NCBI GenBank assembly: GCA_027704905.1
Contig: CM051021.1
Location: 3,521,727-3,585,726, forward strand
From: Muraenolepis orangiensis
Lineage: Eukaryota > Chordata > Actinopteri > Gadiformes > Muraenolepididae
DNA: 64,000 bases
Reading direction: 5' to 3'
The notes below the pieces were generated by a model. That model was given only the letters and a program-made list of their open reading frames with translations. It was not told the origin of the DNA and made no database searches. Of the stretch, positions 10,695 through 24,110 are shown piece after piece (position 1 is the first letter of the stretch; each line of letters opens with the position of its first letter). The position numbers were made by a program, and so were the translations under genes.

Positions 10695-11694
10695 NNNNNN
10701 NNNNNNNNNNNNNNNNNNNNNNNNNNNNNNNNNNNNNNNNNNNNNNNNNNNNNNNNNNNNNNNNNNNNNNNNNNNNNNNNNNNNNNNNNNNNNNNNNNNN
10801 NNNNNNNNNNNNNNNNNNNNNNNNNNNNNNNNNNNNNNNNNNNNNNNNNNNNNNNNNNNNNNNNNNNNNNNNNNNNNNNNNNNNNNNNNNNNNNNNNNNN
10901 NNNNNNNNNNNNNNNNNNNNNNNNNNNNNNNNNNNNNNNNNNNNNNNNNNNNNNNNNNNNNNNNNNNNNNNNNNNNNNNNNNNNNNNNNNNNNNNNNNNN
11001 NNNNNNNNNNNNNNNNNNNNNNNNNNNNNNNNNNNNNNNNNNNNNNNNNNNNNNNNNNNNNNNNNNNNNNNNNNNNNNNNNNNNNNNNNNNNNNNNNNNN
11101 NNNNNNNNNNNNNNNNNNNNNNNNNNNNNNNNNNNNNNNNNNNNNNNNNNNNNNNNNNNNNNNNNNNNNNNNNNNNNNNNNNNNNNNNNNNNNNNNNNNN
11201 NNNNNNNNNNNNNNNNNNNNNNNNNNNNNNNNNNNNNNNNNNNNNNNNNNNNNNNNNNNNNNNNNNNNNNNNNNNNNNNNNNNNNNNNNNNNNNNNNNNN
11301 NNNNNNNNNNNNNNNNNNNNNNNNNNNNNNNNNNNNNNNNNNNNNNNNNNNNNNNNNNNNNNNNNNNNNNNNNNNNNNNNNNNNNNNNNNNNNNNNNNNN
11401 NNNNNNNNNNNNNNNNNNNNNNNNNNNNNNNNNNNNNNNNNNNNNNNNNNNNNNNNNNNNNNNNNNNNNNNNNNNNNNNNNNNNNNNNNNNNNNNNNNNN
11501 NNNNNNNNNNNNNNNNNNNNNNNNNNNNNNNNNNNNNNNNNNNNNNNNNNNNNNNNNNNNNNNNNNNNNNNNNNNNNNNNNNNNNNNNNNNNNNNNNNNN
11601 NNNNNNNNNNNNNNNNNNNNNNNNNNNNNNNNNNNNNNNNNNNNNNNNNNNNNNNNNNNNNNNNNNNNNNNNNNNNNNNNNNNNNNNNNNNNNN
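10695..11694. other. Assembly gap (1,000 N)
   Basis: Exactly 1,000 ambiguous bases, a scaffold placeholder. Open frames crossing it are artefacts. Confidence 0.98.
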
Positions 11695-12603
11695 TTGTTA
11701 AAACACGAAGTTTCCCTAATGTGTGTGTCACTCTTGGACAGACTGAAACGTTCTTGACGCTTGTTGCAGATGGAAGAATATAATGTCCACTCCAGGTTTG
11801 TTTGGGTTTGAAATTAAAGATGATTTATTTTCCTCTTTACAGAGATTCAGAAAACTTGCAATGTAATTAAATAACACTCCCGTACGCAAGCAAGGTCTAA
11901 AGACTGTATGCTTCTCAGTCTGTCACGCCCCCTAGCGTGACGCACCTCTCCTTATATAGATACCTGCAGGGGATTGAGTACACTGCAGCCATTAGTAGAC
12001 ACACACCACCTGGTAAGGCCAATAAATAAATAAATAAATAGAATATAAAGAATTGGCTCCTACAAGAGAGTGAGGCGTCTAGTTGTAGGACATCTGCAGC
12101 CATTGGGGGTCCACTGCAGACATTGGGGATCGAACCTGGTACCTGACCTAGACTTGGGACTCCACCCACACCCCACAAACCTGGCACAAACCATCCAAAT
12201 AATTCACTCTCTACCAAACTGCACCCGCTGGATACACCTATAGGGACCAACCCCGCCAGGATGGGCGCAGTGGTGGCAGAGCAACATTTCACAGACAAAC
12301 AATCAAAACCAGCGCAATATCCACCCCCCCTATTTGAAACATCTTGCTTTAAACTGTCCCCCCAAACCAAACCCCTCTTTTCCCTCTGATCTATCTGAAT
12401 TCCTAACCCAGCTCTGTGCCATATCTCCATCAATTATTCTACTCAGTGATGTGATCCATTTCCACTCTCCTGACTGCAAAACGGCAATAGAAATATTGGA
12501 TTTTTATTTATTATTGTTTATTATTATATATTTTTTTTTTTAAACAACATAGTAACATAACGCAAGACAAACTTGAAATGATAATAATTATAATAATAAT
12601 AAA
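11695..12603. other. No gene seen; AT-rich and simple-repeat sequence
   Basis: A short (AATA)n run near 12019, a GGGGATCGAACCTGG segment near 12124 resembling the B-box end of a tRNA-derived SINE, and poly-T near 12530. The rest is unassigned. Confidence 0.4.
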
Positions 12604-13514
12604 GGACACACACTAGATGTGGTCTGCACCTCTGGCATCACCATTCACAACCTTACCAAGACTGACCTCACAATCTCCAACCATCTGGCTATCACCCTGG
12701 ACATCGTCATTCCCACCCCTCTGGTCAAACAGGAACGCTCCATCACATTCCTTAACCTCAAATCCATACATTACCCGGATCCTACCTCCTAGCGCTAAGT
12801 CGATTGTCTAAGTAGATTTTTAGGTAGATATTGTTGTAGATATTGTTATATATAGTTTGCCAACTTATTGTACTTTTACCTTATTGTACTTTTACCTGAG
12901 CACTGGTTCAGTTCTTTGAGACTTGTTAGAAATATAATGCACTTTTGACTTCTGGTGACAAGTTGTTCTCTTTGTTGAAACACATTATTGTAAGTAATTT
13001 TGTATATAAGCGTCTGCTAAATGACCTGGTCTCGACCCTGAGGTCCCCAACAACTACCGGCCCATATCCAACCTCCCCTTCCTGTCCAAAGTCCTTGAGT
13101 GAGCGTATGTTGCCGCTCAACTCAACAACAATAACCTCTACGAACCCTTCCAATCCGGCTTTCACACCTTTCACAGTACAGAAACTGCACTACTAAAAAT
13201 AACCAATGACCACCGATCCTTCTCATTGCTGAATCTGGCTCCGTAACCATCCTAATTGTCCTATGTGTCAAATTCTCTGCCGCCATGGCCTCCGCTTCCA
13301 TTGCTATGCGGACGACACACAACTTTACCTCTCCTCCAAGACCATCACGCCAACCACCCACTCCACCCTCACCACCTGCCTTTCTGATATAATAACATGG
13401 ATGCAACAGAACTTTCTCCAACTCAACTGCAATAAATCGGAAATACTCATAGACGGCCTAAACTCCTTCACCCAGTCCGCCCAGACTTTCTCTATCAACA
13501 TTGATGGTTCCACT
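12604..13514 (+). pseudogene. L2-like LINE, upstream half (endonuclease end and RT)
   Basis: Translation gives the endonuclease C-terminal block TLDVVCTSGITIHNLTKTDL (about 12610-12670), then RT blocks YRPISNLPFLSKVLE (about 13058-13100), an EPFQSGF segment near 13142 and the catalytic CYADDTQLYLSSKT near 13303-13345. The frame is broken several times. An approximately 250-bp AT-rich insert (12776-13027) ending AAGCGTCTGCTAAATGA has the look of a SINE/LINE tail. The LINE is cut at 13514 by a TIR element and resumes at 17721 (INIDGST continues as VTPSTNVRNL). Confidence 0.85.
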
Positions 13515-13988
13515 GGCCGTGTTCCATTTCAGGGTCTGCAGCCTAAAAGGCTGCATTTGAAGGCTGCATACGTCACAGCAGCCGCGACAAGGCTGTCCCA
13601 TTCCGTAGGCTCCTTCAAATGCAGCCTTCAAATGCAGCCTTAATTTCCCGAAATTGAAGTGTGCATCGATGCAGACTTCTGCAGCCTTCGGTTCCAGAAT
13701 ATCCCAGAATGCATTTCACCAACCGAACACAATTGTGGGCCGTGTTCCATTTCAGGACAGAATTTGAGCCCGGCTAAAAGCTGTTTTAGATTTCGCTGTA
13801 GGACTGTAATTCAGTCACTTTATTAAGTTTTATTATTTTATTACGCGACAATGTACCTATGTAGATTATACATATGTTGTCAGTTTATCCAAATAAAGCC
13901 TGTTTAGAAATATGCTACGGCGATTTCGGAGATGTCGGGAGCCGCATATGAGAAGCGCTGGCACGGGCCAGCTGGTCTCCCAGGCCGC

Positions 13989-14158
<170 letters not shown>

Positions 14159-14204
14159 AAAGATTGGTTAATATTGGTGAAGTTATAATTCCTATTAATA
14201 TATA

Positions 14205-15864
14205 CAGTGCTGCTCGAAAGTATGTGAACCCCTTGAACAGTTAAGAGTTTTCTGTTGTTTTACCATGATTTTCCTATTTTATCATCACAAGTTTTACATA
14301 TATGAAATGTCAGGTTTATGTTTAACAGTTCCATGTACTTTTTTAGAGGGAATTGTGTGAGTAGCCAAAAAAATACATGAAACATGGAATTAGTGGATGT
14401 GCAAAAGTAAGTGAACCCCCAGCTGTATTGGTAAAGTCAAGGAGGTAACAGATTCAGGTGAAACACTTTTGGGTGCTTAATTAGTCAATTAAGCAAACCA
14501 ATCAAATGAGACATCATTAGGAAAAGGGTTGGACAACACAGATTAAAAGAGAGAGAAAAACAACCAAACGACTGCAGTGCCAGGGTGTACCCATACGAAT
14601 CAACCATGCCAAGAGGAAAGGAGATACCCGAGGAAATCAAGAAAATGGTACTGACAGCCCATCAGTCTAGAGAAGGCTACAAGACAATCTCCAAACGATT
14701 CCAGCTCCATCCATCCACGGTGAGGCAAATAATTTACAAATGGAGGGCGTCCAAGATGACCGCATCTTTGCCTAGAAGTGGACGCCCATTAAAACTAACA
14801 TCAAGAAGCACCCGTAGAATAATAAATCAGGTAAAGGACAACCCACACATCACCTCTAAAGAGTTGCAGAGCTCTCTGGCAGCGTCAGGTGTAAATGTAC
14901 ATGCGTCTACAATTAGACGAAAATTGAACCAACACGACATTCATGGGAGGGTTGCTAGAAGGAAGCCTCTGCTCTCCAAAAAGAACAAAGCTGCCCGTTT
15001 AAACTTTGCCAGAGAGAACTTGGACAAACCAGAGGCCTTCTGGAAGTCCATTCTCTGGACAGATGAGTCCAAAATAGAATTATTTGGTCATAATCGTAAG
15101 CGATTATTATGAAGTTTGGAGAAAAACCAACACAGCACATGAAGAAAAGAACCTCATCCCAACAGTGAAGCATGGTGGTGGAAATGTTAAGGTATGGGGC
15201 TGCTTCTCTGCTTCTGGACCTGGACAACTCCATATCATCCAGGGAAACATGAATTCTGAAGTGTATCAGCAAATTCTTGATAAGAATCTCCAGCCATCAG
15301 TCAGGAAGTTGAAACTGGGCCGTAAATGGGTTTTTCAACAAGACAACGACCCAAAACATACCAGCAAATCTACCAAGGAATGGTTCAGAAAAAAGAGGAT
15401 TCGTACTCTGGATTGGCCAAGTCAAAGTCCGGACCTCAATCCAATTGAAATGTTGTGGCTAGACCTGAAGCGGGGGGTACATGCCAGATGTCCCTCCAAC
15501 CTTTCTCAACTGGCTGAGTTCTGCAAGGAAGAGTGGGCAAAAATCCCCCACAGCAGATGCGAGAGACTGGTCAGTGGCTATAGAAAACGTTTGATTGCAG
15601 TAATGGCTGCAAAAGGAGGTGCCACACGCTATTAACCAAAAGGGTTCACATACTTTTGCACAAGTCATATTTTCAGTTTTTGTGGGAGAAACCACTTTTT
15701 TTTAATAAATAATGAAAATACATCATTTTTCTTTGTTTGTGTCCATTATTTGGAAAGTCCTGCTTTACAAATTGGTGTTTGGATATACATTTAATAAGGT
15801 TATTTTACATTTTTGTACAATTACAATGACCATGTCTAGGGGGTTCACATACTTTCGAGCAGCA

Positions 15865-15867
<3 letters not shown>
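14205..15867 (+). mobile_element. Tc1-family transposon, 1,663 bp, complete ends
   Basis: The left end CAGTGCTGCTCGAAAGTATG is mirrored at the right end (CATACTTTCGAGCAGCACTG), and both ends are flanked by TA. The length fits a Tc1-like element of about 1.6 kb. It contains a single transposase gene broken by one frameshift. Confidence 0.95.
14606..15635 (+). pseudogene. Tc1 transposase, frameshifted
   Basis: The ATG at 14606 (MPRGKEIPEE) starts a paired helix-turn-helix DNA-binding domain: GYKTISKRFQLHPSTVRQII, a GRP hook at SGRPLKLTSR, and the second HTH at ITSKELQSSL. The catalytic Asp is in ILWTDESKIELFGHN (about 15050-15095). The frame then breaks near 15095-15112 and continues in another frame as VWRKTNTAH, QQDNDPKHTS (second Asp, near 15340) and SPDLNPIEMLW (Glu, near 15430), ending at TAA 15635. 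Total length is about 343 codons, normal for Tc1. All three catalytic residues are present; the small indel is the only obvious lesion. Confidence 0.93.
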
Positions 15868-15901
<34 letters not shown>

Positions 15902-15954
15902 CATATATATATACATACATATATATATATATATGTATACACATAGATATGTAT

Positions 15955-16680
15955 ATATCCATCCATCCATCTTCTCCCGCTTATCCGTAATCGGGTCTTG
16001 GAGGTAGCAGCTCCAGCAGGGGACTCCAAACTTCCCTCTCCCTGGCAACATGGACTAGCTCTGACTGGGGGATCCCGAGGCGTTCCCAGGCCAGTGTGGA
16101 GATGTAGTCACCCCACCTGTACCTCGGTCTGCCCCGTGGTCTCTTCCCACCTGTACCTCGGTCTGCCCCGTGGTCTCTTCCCACCTGTACCTCGGTCTGC
16201 CCCGTGGTCTCTTCCCAGTTGGATGTGCCTGGTAAACCTCCCTCGGGAGGCTACCAGGAAGCATCCTCACTAGATTAACCACCTCAACTGGCTCCGTTCT
16301 ACGCGAAGGAGCAGCGGCTCTACTCCGAGTCTCTCACGAGTGACTGAGCTTCTCACCCTATCCCTCAGGGAGATACCAGCCACCCTCCTGAGGAAACTCA
16401 TTTTGGCCGCTTGTATTCGCGATCTCGTCCTTTCGGTCATTACCCATTGTTCATGACCATAGGTGAGGGTAGGAACGAAGACTGATCGGTAGATCGAGAG
16501 CTTTGCCTTCTGGCTCAGCTCTCTTTTGGTTACAACGGTGCGCCAAAGTGCACCCAATACCGCTCCCGCTGCACCTATTCTCCTGTCAATCTCACGCTCC
16601 ATCCTCCCCTCACTGGAGACCCTGGGATACTTGAACTCCTTCACTTGGGATAAGGACTCCCTCCCTACTTGGAGTAGGGA
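15955..16680 (-). pseudogene. Rex3/RTE-like LINE 3' fragment
   Basis: The minus strand encodes the thumb/C-terminal region of RTE-type fish LINEs: EGRMEREIDRRIGAAGAVL, KAKLSIYRSVFVPTLTYGHE, FLRRVAGISLRDRVRSS, GKRPRGRPRYRW. It ends at the low side in a GATG-type tail (AGATGGATGGATGGAT), as known for Rex3-like elements. The GRPR block is inflated by three 34-bp tandem copies (16112-16213), which shift the frame. The 5' part, with RT core and endonuclease, is absent. Confidence 0.85.
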
Positions 16681-17190
<510 letters not shown>

Positions 17191-17254
17191 CCATGGGTAA
17201 ATAAAGATTGGTTAATATTGGTGAAGTTATAATTCCTATTAATATATATATACA

Positions 17255-17290
<36 letters not shown>

Positions 17291-17342
17291 TTTATAGGAA
17301 TTATAACTTCACCAATATTAACCAATCTTTATTTACCCATGG
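17191..17342. repeat. Inverted repeat with about 50-bp arms
   Basis: The arm starting CCATGGGTAAATAAAGATTG (17191-17245) is repeated in reverse complement at 17291-17342, with a (CATA)n loop. The inner 46 bp of the arm also occur in direct orientation at 14158-14204, immediately left of Tc1. Confidence 0.9.
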
Positions 17343-17720
17343 TTCTCTCTTAGCCGAAATAACATCAAACGTCGACGCCGGCGGTGAAACTCCAGCTCCT
17401 TAAGTTCATTAGTTAAAAAGAATACTGAATACAAATCATCCATTTTTAACACGCAATTGATTTCCCTCGTATTATTAAACTCTCAAAAAGAAGCTTCTAG
17501 TTGGACTATCTCCGCGGCTCTGGTCAGCGCGCGACGACGGTGGGCGTGGCGCTTCGTGACGCAGCTGGTGACGCATTCAGGAAGTACTCCATAGGCTAGA
17601 CCGTCCCATTTAACAAGTTTTTGAAGCAGCCTTCGGAAGCAGCCTTAAAACTGCAGCCTTCGGATGCAGCCGAAGGCTGCAGTCTTAAGGCTGCAGACCC
17701 TGAAATGGAACACGGCCACT

Positions 17721-17984
17721 GTCACCCCCTCCACCAATGTCCGCAACCTAAGCACCATCCTCGACCCCACCCTCTCATTCCTACCACACGTTATATGTAA
17801 TAACATGGCCCGTCGCTACCTCTCGGACCTCCTCCCTCGTCACACTCCTTCCTGTCGCCTCAGGTCCGCTGACACCAACAGCCTGATAGTCCCCAGGACT
17901 GAACTACGGACCTGGGGAGACAGGGCCTTTTCAGTTGCTGCACCGTCCCTCTGGAACGCCCTCCCCAACCACATCCGTCAGGCA
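17721..17984 (+). pseudogene. L2-like LINE, C-terminal coding end (resumed)
   Basis: The frame interrupted at 13514 continues: TPSTNVRNLSTILDPTLSF, RYLSDLLPRHTPS, LIVPRTELRTWGDRAFSVAA and PSLWNALPNHIRQA. This is the conserved C-terminus of L2-like ORFs, which then runs into the 23-bp repeat through TTIPSFK. Confidence 0.9.
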
Positions 17985-20900
17985 ACAACCATACCATCCT
18001 TCAAACAACCACCCTACCCTCCTTCAGACAACCACCCTACCATCCTTCAAACAACCACCCTACCATCCTTCAAACAACCACCCTACCATCCTTCAAACAA
18101 CCACCCTACCATCCTTCAAACAACCACCCTACCATCCTTCAAACAACCACCCTACCCTCCTTCAAACAACCACCCTACCATCCTTCAGACAACCACCCTA
18201 CCATCCTTCAAACAACCACCCTACCATCCTTCATACAACCACCCTACCATCCTTCAAACAACCACCCTACCATCCTTCAAACAACCACCCTACCATCCTT
18301 CAAACAACCACCCTACCATCCTTCAAACAACCACACTACCATCCTTCAAACAACCACCCTACCATCCATCAAACAACCACCCTACCATCCTTCAAACAAC
18401 CACCCTACCATCCTTCAAACAACCACCCTACCCTCCTTCAAACAACCACCCTACCATCCTTCAAACAACCACCCTACCCTCCATCAAACAACCACCCTAC
18501 CATCCTTCAAACAACCACCCTACCATCCTTCAAACAACCACCCTACCATCCTTCAAACAACCACCCTACCATCCATCAAACAACCACCCTACCATCCTTC
18601 AAACAACCACCCTACCATCCTTCAAACAACCACTCTACCATCCTTCAAACAACCACCCTACCCTCCTTCAAACAACCACCCTACCATCCTTCAAACAACC
18701 ACCCTACCATCCTTCAGACAACCACCCTACCATCCTTCAAACAACCACCCTACCATCCTTCAGACAACCACCCTACCATCCTTCAAACAACCACCCTACC
18801 ATCCTTCAGACAACCACCCTACCATCCTTCAGACAACCACCCTACCATCCTTCAAACAACCACCCTACCATCCTTCAAACAACCACCCTACCATCCTTCA
18901 AACAACCACCCTACCATCCTTCAAACAACCACCCTACCATCCTTCAAACAACCACCCTACCATCCATCAAACAACCACCCTACCATCCTTCAAACAACCA
19001 CCCTACCATCCTTCAAACAACCACCCTACCCTCCTTCAAACAACCACCCTACCATCCTTCAAACAACCACCCTACCCTCCATCAAACAACCACCCTACCA
19101 TCCTTCAAACAACCACCCTACCATCCTTCAAACAACCACCCTACCATCCTTCAAACAACCACCCTACCATCCATCAAACAACCACCCTACCATCCTTCAA
19201 ACAACCACCCTACCATCCTTCAAACAACCACCCTACCATCCTTCAAACAACCACCCTACCATCCTTCAAACAACCACCCTACCCTCCTTCAAACAACCAC
19301 CCTACCCTCCTTCAAACAACCACCCTACCCTCCTTCAGACAACCACCCTACCATCCTTCAAACAACCACCCTACCCTCCTTCAAACAACCACCCTACCCA
19401 CCTTCAAACAACCACCCTACCATCCTTCAGACAACCACCCTACCATCCTTCAGACAACCACCCTACCATCCTTCAAACAACCACCCTACCATCCTTCAAA
19501 CAACCACCCTACCATCCTTCAAACAACCACCCTACCCTCCATCAAACAACCACCCTACCATCCTTCAAACAACCACCCTACCATCCTTCAAACAACCACC
19601 CTACCATCCTTCAAACAACCACCCTACCATCCTTCAAACAACCACCCTACCCTCCTTCAAACAACCACCCTACCATCCTTCAAACAACCACCCTACTATC
19701 CTTCAAACAACCACCCTACCATCCTTCAAACAACCACCCTACCATCCTTCAAACCACCACCCTACCATCCTTCAAACCACCACCCTACCATCCTTCAAAC
19801 AACCACCCTACTATCCTTCAAACAACCACCCTACCATCCTTCAAACAACCACCCTACCATCCTTCAAACAACCACCCTACCATCCTTCAAACAACCACCC
19901 TACCATCCTTCAAACAACCACCCTACCATCCATCAAACAACCACCCTACCATCCTTCAAACAACCACCCTACCATCCTTCAAACAACCACCCTACCATCC
20001 TTCAAACAACCACCCTACCATCCTTCAAACAACCACCCTACCATCCTTCAAACAACCACCCTACCCTCCTTCAAACAACCACCCTACCCTCCTTCAAACA
20101 ACCACCCTACCATCCTTCAGACAACCACCCTACCATCCTTCAAACAACCACCCTACCCTCCTTCAAACAACCACCCTACCCTCCTTCAAACAACCACCCT
20201 ACCCTCCTTCAGACAACCACCCTACCATCCTTCAGACAACCACCCTACCATCCTTCAAACAACCACCCTACCATCCTTCAAACAACCACCCTACCATCCT
20301 TCAAACAACCACCCTACCATCCTTCAAACAACCACCCTACCCTCCATCAAACAACCACCCTACCATCCTTCAAACAACCACCCTACCATCCTTCAAACAA
20401 CCACCCTACCATCCTTCAAACAACCACCCTACCATCCTTCAAACAACCACCCTACCCTCGTTCAAACAACCACCCTACCATCCTTCAAACAACCACCCTA
20501 CTATCCTTCAAACCACCACCCTACCATCCTTCAAACCACCACCCTACCATCCTTCAAACAACCACCCTACCATCCTTCAAACAACCACCCTACCATCCTT
20601 CAAACAACCACCCTACCATCCTTCAAACCACCACCCTACCATCCTTCAAACAACCACCCTACTATCCTTCAAACAACCACCCTACCATCCTTCAAACAAC
20701 CACCCTACCATCCTTCAAACAACCACCCTACCATCCTTCAAACAACCACCCTACCCTCCATCAAACAACCACCCTACCATCCTTCAAACAACCACCCTAC
20801 CATCCTTCAAACAACTACCCTACCATCCTTCAAACAACCACCCTACCATCCTTCAAACAACCACCCTACCCTCCTTCAAACAACCACCCTACCATCCTTC

Positions 20901-21618
20901 AAACAACCACCCTACTATCCTTCAAACAATCACCCTACCATCCTTCAAACAACCACCCTACCATCCTTCAAACCACCACCCTACCATCCTTCAAACAACC
21001 ACCCTACTATCCTTCAAACAACCACCCTACCATCCTTCAAACAACCACCCTACCATCCTTCAGACAACCACCCTACCTTCCTTCAAACAACCACCCTACC
21101 ATCCTTCAGACAACCACCCTACCATCCTTCAAACAACCACCCTACCATCCTTCAGACAACCACCCTACCATCCTTCAGACAACCACCCTACCATCCTTCA
21201 AACAACCACCCTACCATCCTTCAAACAACCACCCTACCATCCTTCAAACAACCACCCTACCCTCCATCAAACAACCACCCTACCATCCTTCAAACAACCA
21301 CCCTACCATCCTTCAAACAACCACCCTACCATCCTTCAAACAACCACCCTACCCTCCTTCAAACAACCACCCTACCATCCTTCAAACAACCACCCTACTA
21401 TCCTTCAAACAACCACCCTACCATCCTTCAAACAACCACCCTACCATCCTTCAAACAACCACCCTACCATCCTTCAAACCACCACCCTACCATCCTTCAA
21501 ACAACCACCCTACTATCCTTCAAACAACCACCCTACCATCCTTCAAACAACCACCCTACCATCCTTCAAACAACCACCCTACCATCCTTCAAACAACCAT
21601 CCTACCATCCTTCAAACA
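17985..21618 (+). repeat. Giant 23-bp minisatellite (about 158 units) inside L2-like ORF
   Basis: Near-perfect 23-bp units built on CTTCAAACAACCACCCTACC fill about 3.6 kb. Variant bases (CCCTCC for CCATCC, CAGACA for CAAACA, CCATCAAAC) recur in blocks, showing higher-order duplication. The unit contains no stop in any of the three frames and is not a multiple of three. So it reads continuously as a 23-residue cycle and yields open frames over 1,200 codons in more than one frame. The seed lies in the LINE's own C-terminus (TTIPSFK). There is no evidence that it is a cellular protein gene. Confidence 0.97.
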
Positions 21619-21845
21619 GGCTTTCCCCTGCTAAAACACCCCCCCCCCTCCATCCCATGACTTTACAATTTTAATTACACTCTATTTTTCATTTTAATCT
21701 TAATTTTTATAAAAAACATATACATGTCAACTATTTTATCAGTCTTATATGAATCTATAGTGCAATTTTACCATGTCTGTAAAGCGCCTTGGGTGTCCAG
21801 AAAAGCGCTATATGAAATTGAATGTATTATTATTATTATTATTAT
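21619..21845 (+). mobile_element. L2-like LINE 3' tail
   Basis: After the array comes GGCTTTCCCCTGCTA, a CATGACTTTACA stretch, then AAAGCGCCTTGGGTGTCCAG and AAAGCGCTATATGAAATTG, followed by (ATT)n. This is the standard L2-type 3' end with its microsatellite tail. Confidence 0.85.
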
Positions 21846-21882
21846 GAACTTATCTCAATTAAATACTCAAAACCTGACATTA

Positions 21883-22391
21883 TGGAAAATATTTATTAAT
21901 TATTTTATTTACAGTTTTTTATTGACAGAATAACCCAAAGACAACAGTGAGATTAGGAAAACTTTCAAACAATCAAAAAAGACACAGAAATGAACAAATA
22001 ACATTGAAACATAAACCAGCCTAGCAGTTCTCTAGCTAGCAGCAAAACTCTACAATAATAACAATAATAAAAATATGTAAATTCAATATTACATTCAACG
22101 AATCAGTATTCCAAACTCGACTCAATTTAGACCAACTTCTTGAATTGATGACTTGCAAGTGATGTCAAATCAAATTAAAATACGACCGAAGAACCGGAAG
22201 TTGGCCATGTTGGTGGAGATACAATCTGCAATCAGCAACACACTCACTATTAGTCAGCCGTTCTTTTTGAGCGCTTCAGTCATGCCGTATATTTGGTATT
22301 TACAGTGTATAATTGTGGTGAAAGTGGCCAAATACCTTCTATAATCAAAAATTAAAGGGAGCAAACTCTGGCACTCGAAGAAGGCGAGCAT
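21883..22391. repeat. Dispersed 0.5-kb repeat, copy 1
   Basis: It starts near GGAAAATATTTATTAATT and ends near GGGAGCAAACTCTGGC...GAAGGCGA. A clearly related copy occupies 63482-64000, also directly after L2-like sequence. It is non-coding; class unknown. Confidence 0.8.
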
Positions 22392-23085
22392 GGCTTAATA
22401 ACGTTGACAAATGTTAGTCTACCTGTGTGTGTCACAGGTTTGCATCCCTGTCTCCACATCAATCTCCTGGATAGCCACGTTCCCCGTCCCCGTCTCCTCC
22501 TCCCACTACGCTCTACCAGATAGCCACGCCCCCTTGTTAATTCTAACCCGCAGCTGCAGCGCATCACAATTCACGTTGCTATGTACCGCCGGACACTCAC
22601 ACAGCGCTGGATTATCACACACACACACACACACACTGATTCTCGGAAGCCTCACGCCTGTATCGAGTCCCGTATCGTATCCTGGTTTTTGATTCACTGT
22701 TTGACCATTGCCTGTTTTTGCCTCTACATTTTTGTACCTTTGCCTCAACCCTCGACAACCTGTTACCGACCTCTGCCTTGACCACGTTTTGGGATTTTGC
22801 CCCGTCTGTACCTTTTGCTCGCATTAATCAGTGTGCGCCGATCAATAAACACCTGTTGTACCTGGCTTCTACCGGTCACTCTGCTTTTGGGTCTCACCTA
22901 CACCCAGCAATGACAGTGTGTGTAGCCATCATTTCATCTCAGGTAATCTAGATTTTTAGTTCTTACTAACTATTAAACTAATACTCTTCGCACTACGCAA
23001 ACAATTGGGCGAAGAGTTATCTCATTGTGTTTTATCATTTAGGAGCGCCGGCGAGGTTGTATGACAATCCTGACTGTTCAAGTTC
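22392..23085 (+). other. Candidate LTR-like or 3'-UTR-like repeat; no gene
   Basis: Contains C/T-rich tandem phrases (TTTTTGCCTCTAC, TTTGCCTC, TTTTGCCCCG), a short (CA)n, AATAAACACC near 22844 and a CAATGACAG end near 22918. The phrase structure recalls fish retroelement ends. No target duplication was found. Confidence 0.35.
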
Positions 23086-24110
23086 AAGTTAAGTTTATTG
23101 TCACTTCACAGTTTACACAAGTGTAAGCAATGAATGAAAATTGTATGTGCAATACCCAACCCTGACAGTAGTTATAAAAAACAGAATACAATAAAAAATA
23201 AGTAAAAAGTACAAAACTGTATAAGTTAAATATATAAAAATGCAAAATATAAAATGCAATATATCAGCACAGAAAAATAGCTATATATATATAAATCAAT
23301 GTAATCAAATATACATTGTTATATGCTATACGCCCTTGTTCAGCAGCCTGATGGCCTGACTGTGGAAGCTATCTCTGAGTCTATTTGATACCACTTGATA
23401 CTGCGGTATCGCCCGCCTGACGGTAACACTGAGTACAGTTCGTGGCTGGGGTGGGCAATGTCTTTTATGATGCGTTTGGCCTTGGCCACGCACCGCTGGT
23501 TGTATATATCCAGGAGGGAGGGGAGCTCACCTCCAACGATATACTGGGCCGTCTGCACCATCCTTTGAAGCGCTCTGCGCTCGAGTGCGGTGCAGTTCCC
23601 GTACCAGGCGGTGATACACCCTGTAAGAACACTCTCCATGGTGCCGGTGTAGAATGTTCTCAGGATGCGGGGGCCCATGATGAATTTCCTCAGACGCCTG
23701 AGGAAATACAGGCGTTGTTGGGCCCTTTTCACCACGTGTGTGGTGTGCGTGGACCATGTGAGGTCCAACGAAAAAAAAACATGGCAGGTAACACGGAGGT
23801 AACACGGAGCAAATGAAGTCCTTGACCAACCTCTCGAAGCATTTGCTGACAATCGAGGTGAGCGCTACAGGTCTATAGTCGTTCAGGCAGGTTACCTTGG
23901 GTTGTTTAGGGACAGGCACGATAGTGGACATCTTGAAGACCGTGGGAACAACAGCCTGGGACGGGGAGAGGTTGAAGACGTCTGCAAGACTCCTGCCACT
24001 GGTCTGCGCATGCTCTGAGGACGCGGCCCGGGATGTCGTGGGGGCCTGCCGCCTTACGGATGTTCAACCGGGTGGGCTGGGCGCCTACTCAAAACACGGG
24101 TTAACATCGA
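23086..24110 (-). pseudogene. Rex1-like LINE, internally deleted, with 3' UTR
   Basis: On the minus strand, STIVPVPKQPKVTCLNDYRP and VALTSIVSKCFERLVKDF (about 23825-23931) jump directly to DLTWSTHTTHVV, AQQRLYFLRRLRKF, ESVLTGCITAWYGNCTAL and LPSGGRYRSI (about 23350-23770). The entire RT catalytic core is deleted. The low end (23086-23340) is the 3' UTR, ending AATAAACTTAACTTGAACTTG on the minus strand. Confidence 0.85.

Noticed and set aside
10575..11783. Long open frames across N runs (also 43000-44515)
   Set aside because: Composed almost wholly of N; artefacts of the assembly gaps.
17664..21674. 1,336-codon open frame (and an overlapping 1,241-codon frame)
   Set aside because: Almost entirely translation of the 23-bp minisatellite, which has no stop in any frame; only the first 100 codons are LINE-derived.
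23442..23816. Plus-strand frame opposite the Rex1-like copy
   Set aside because: Antisense shadow of the LINE coding region.
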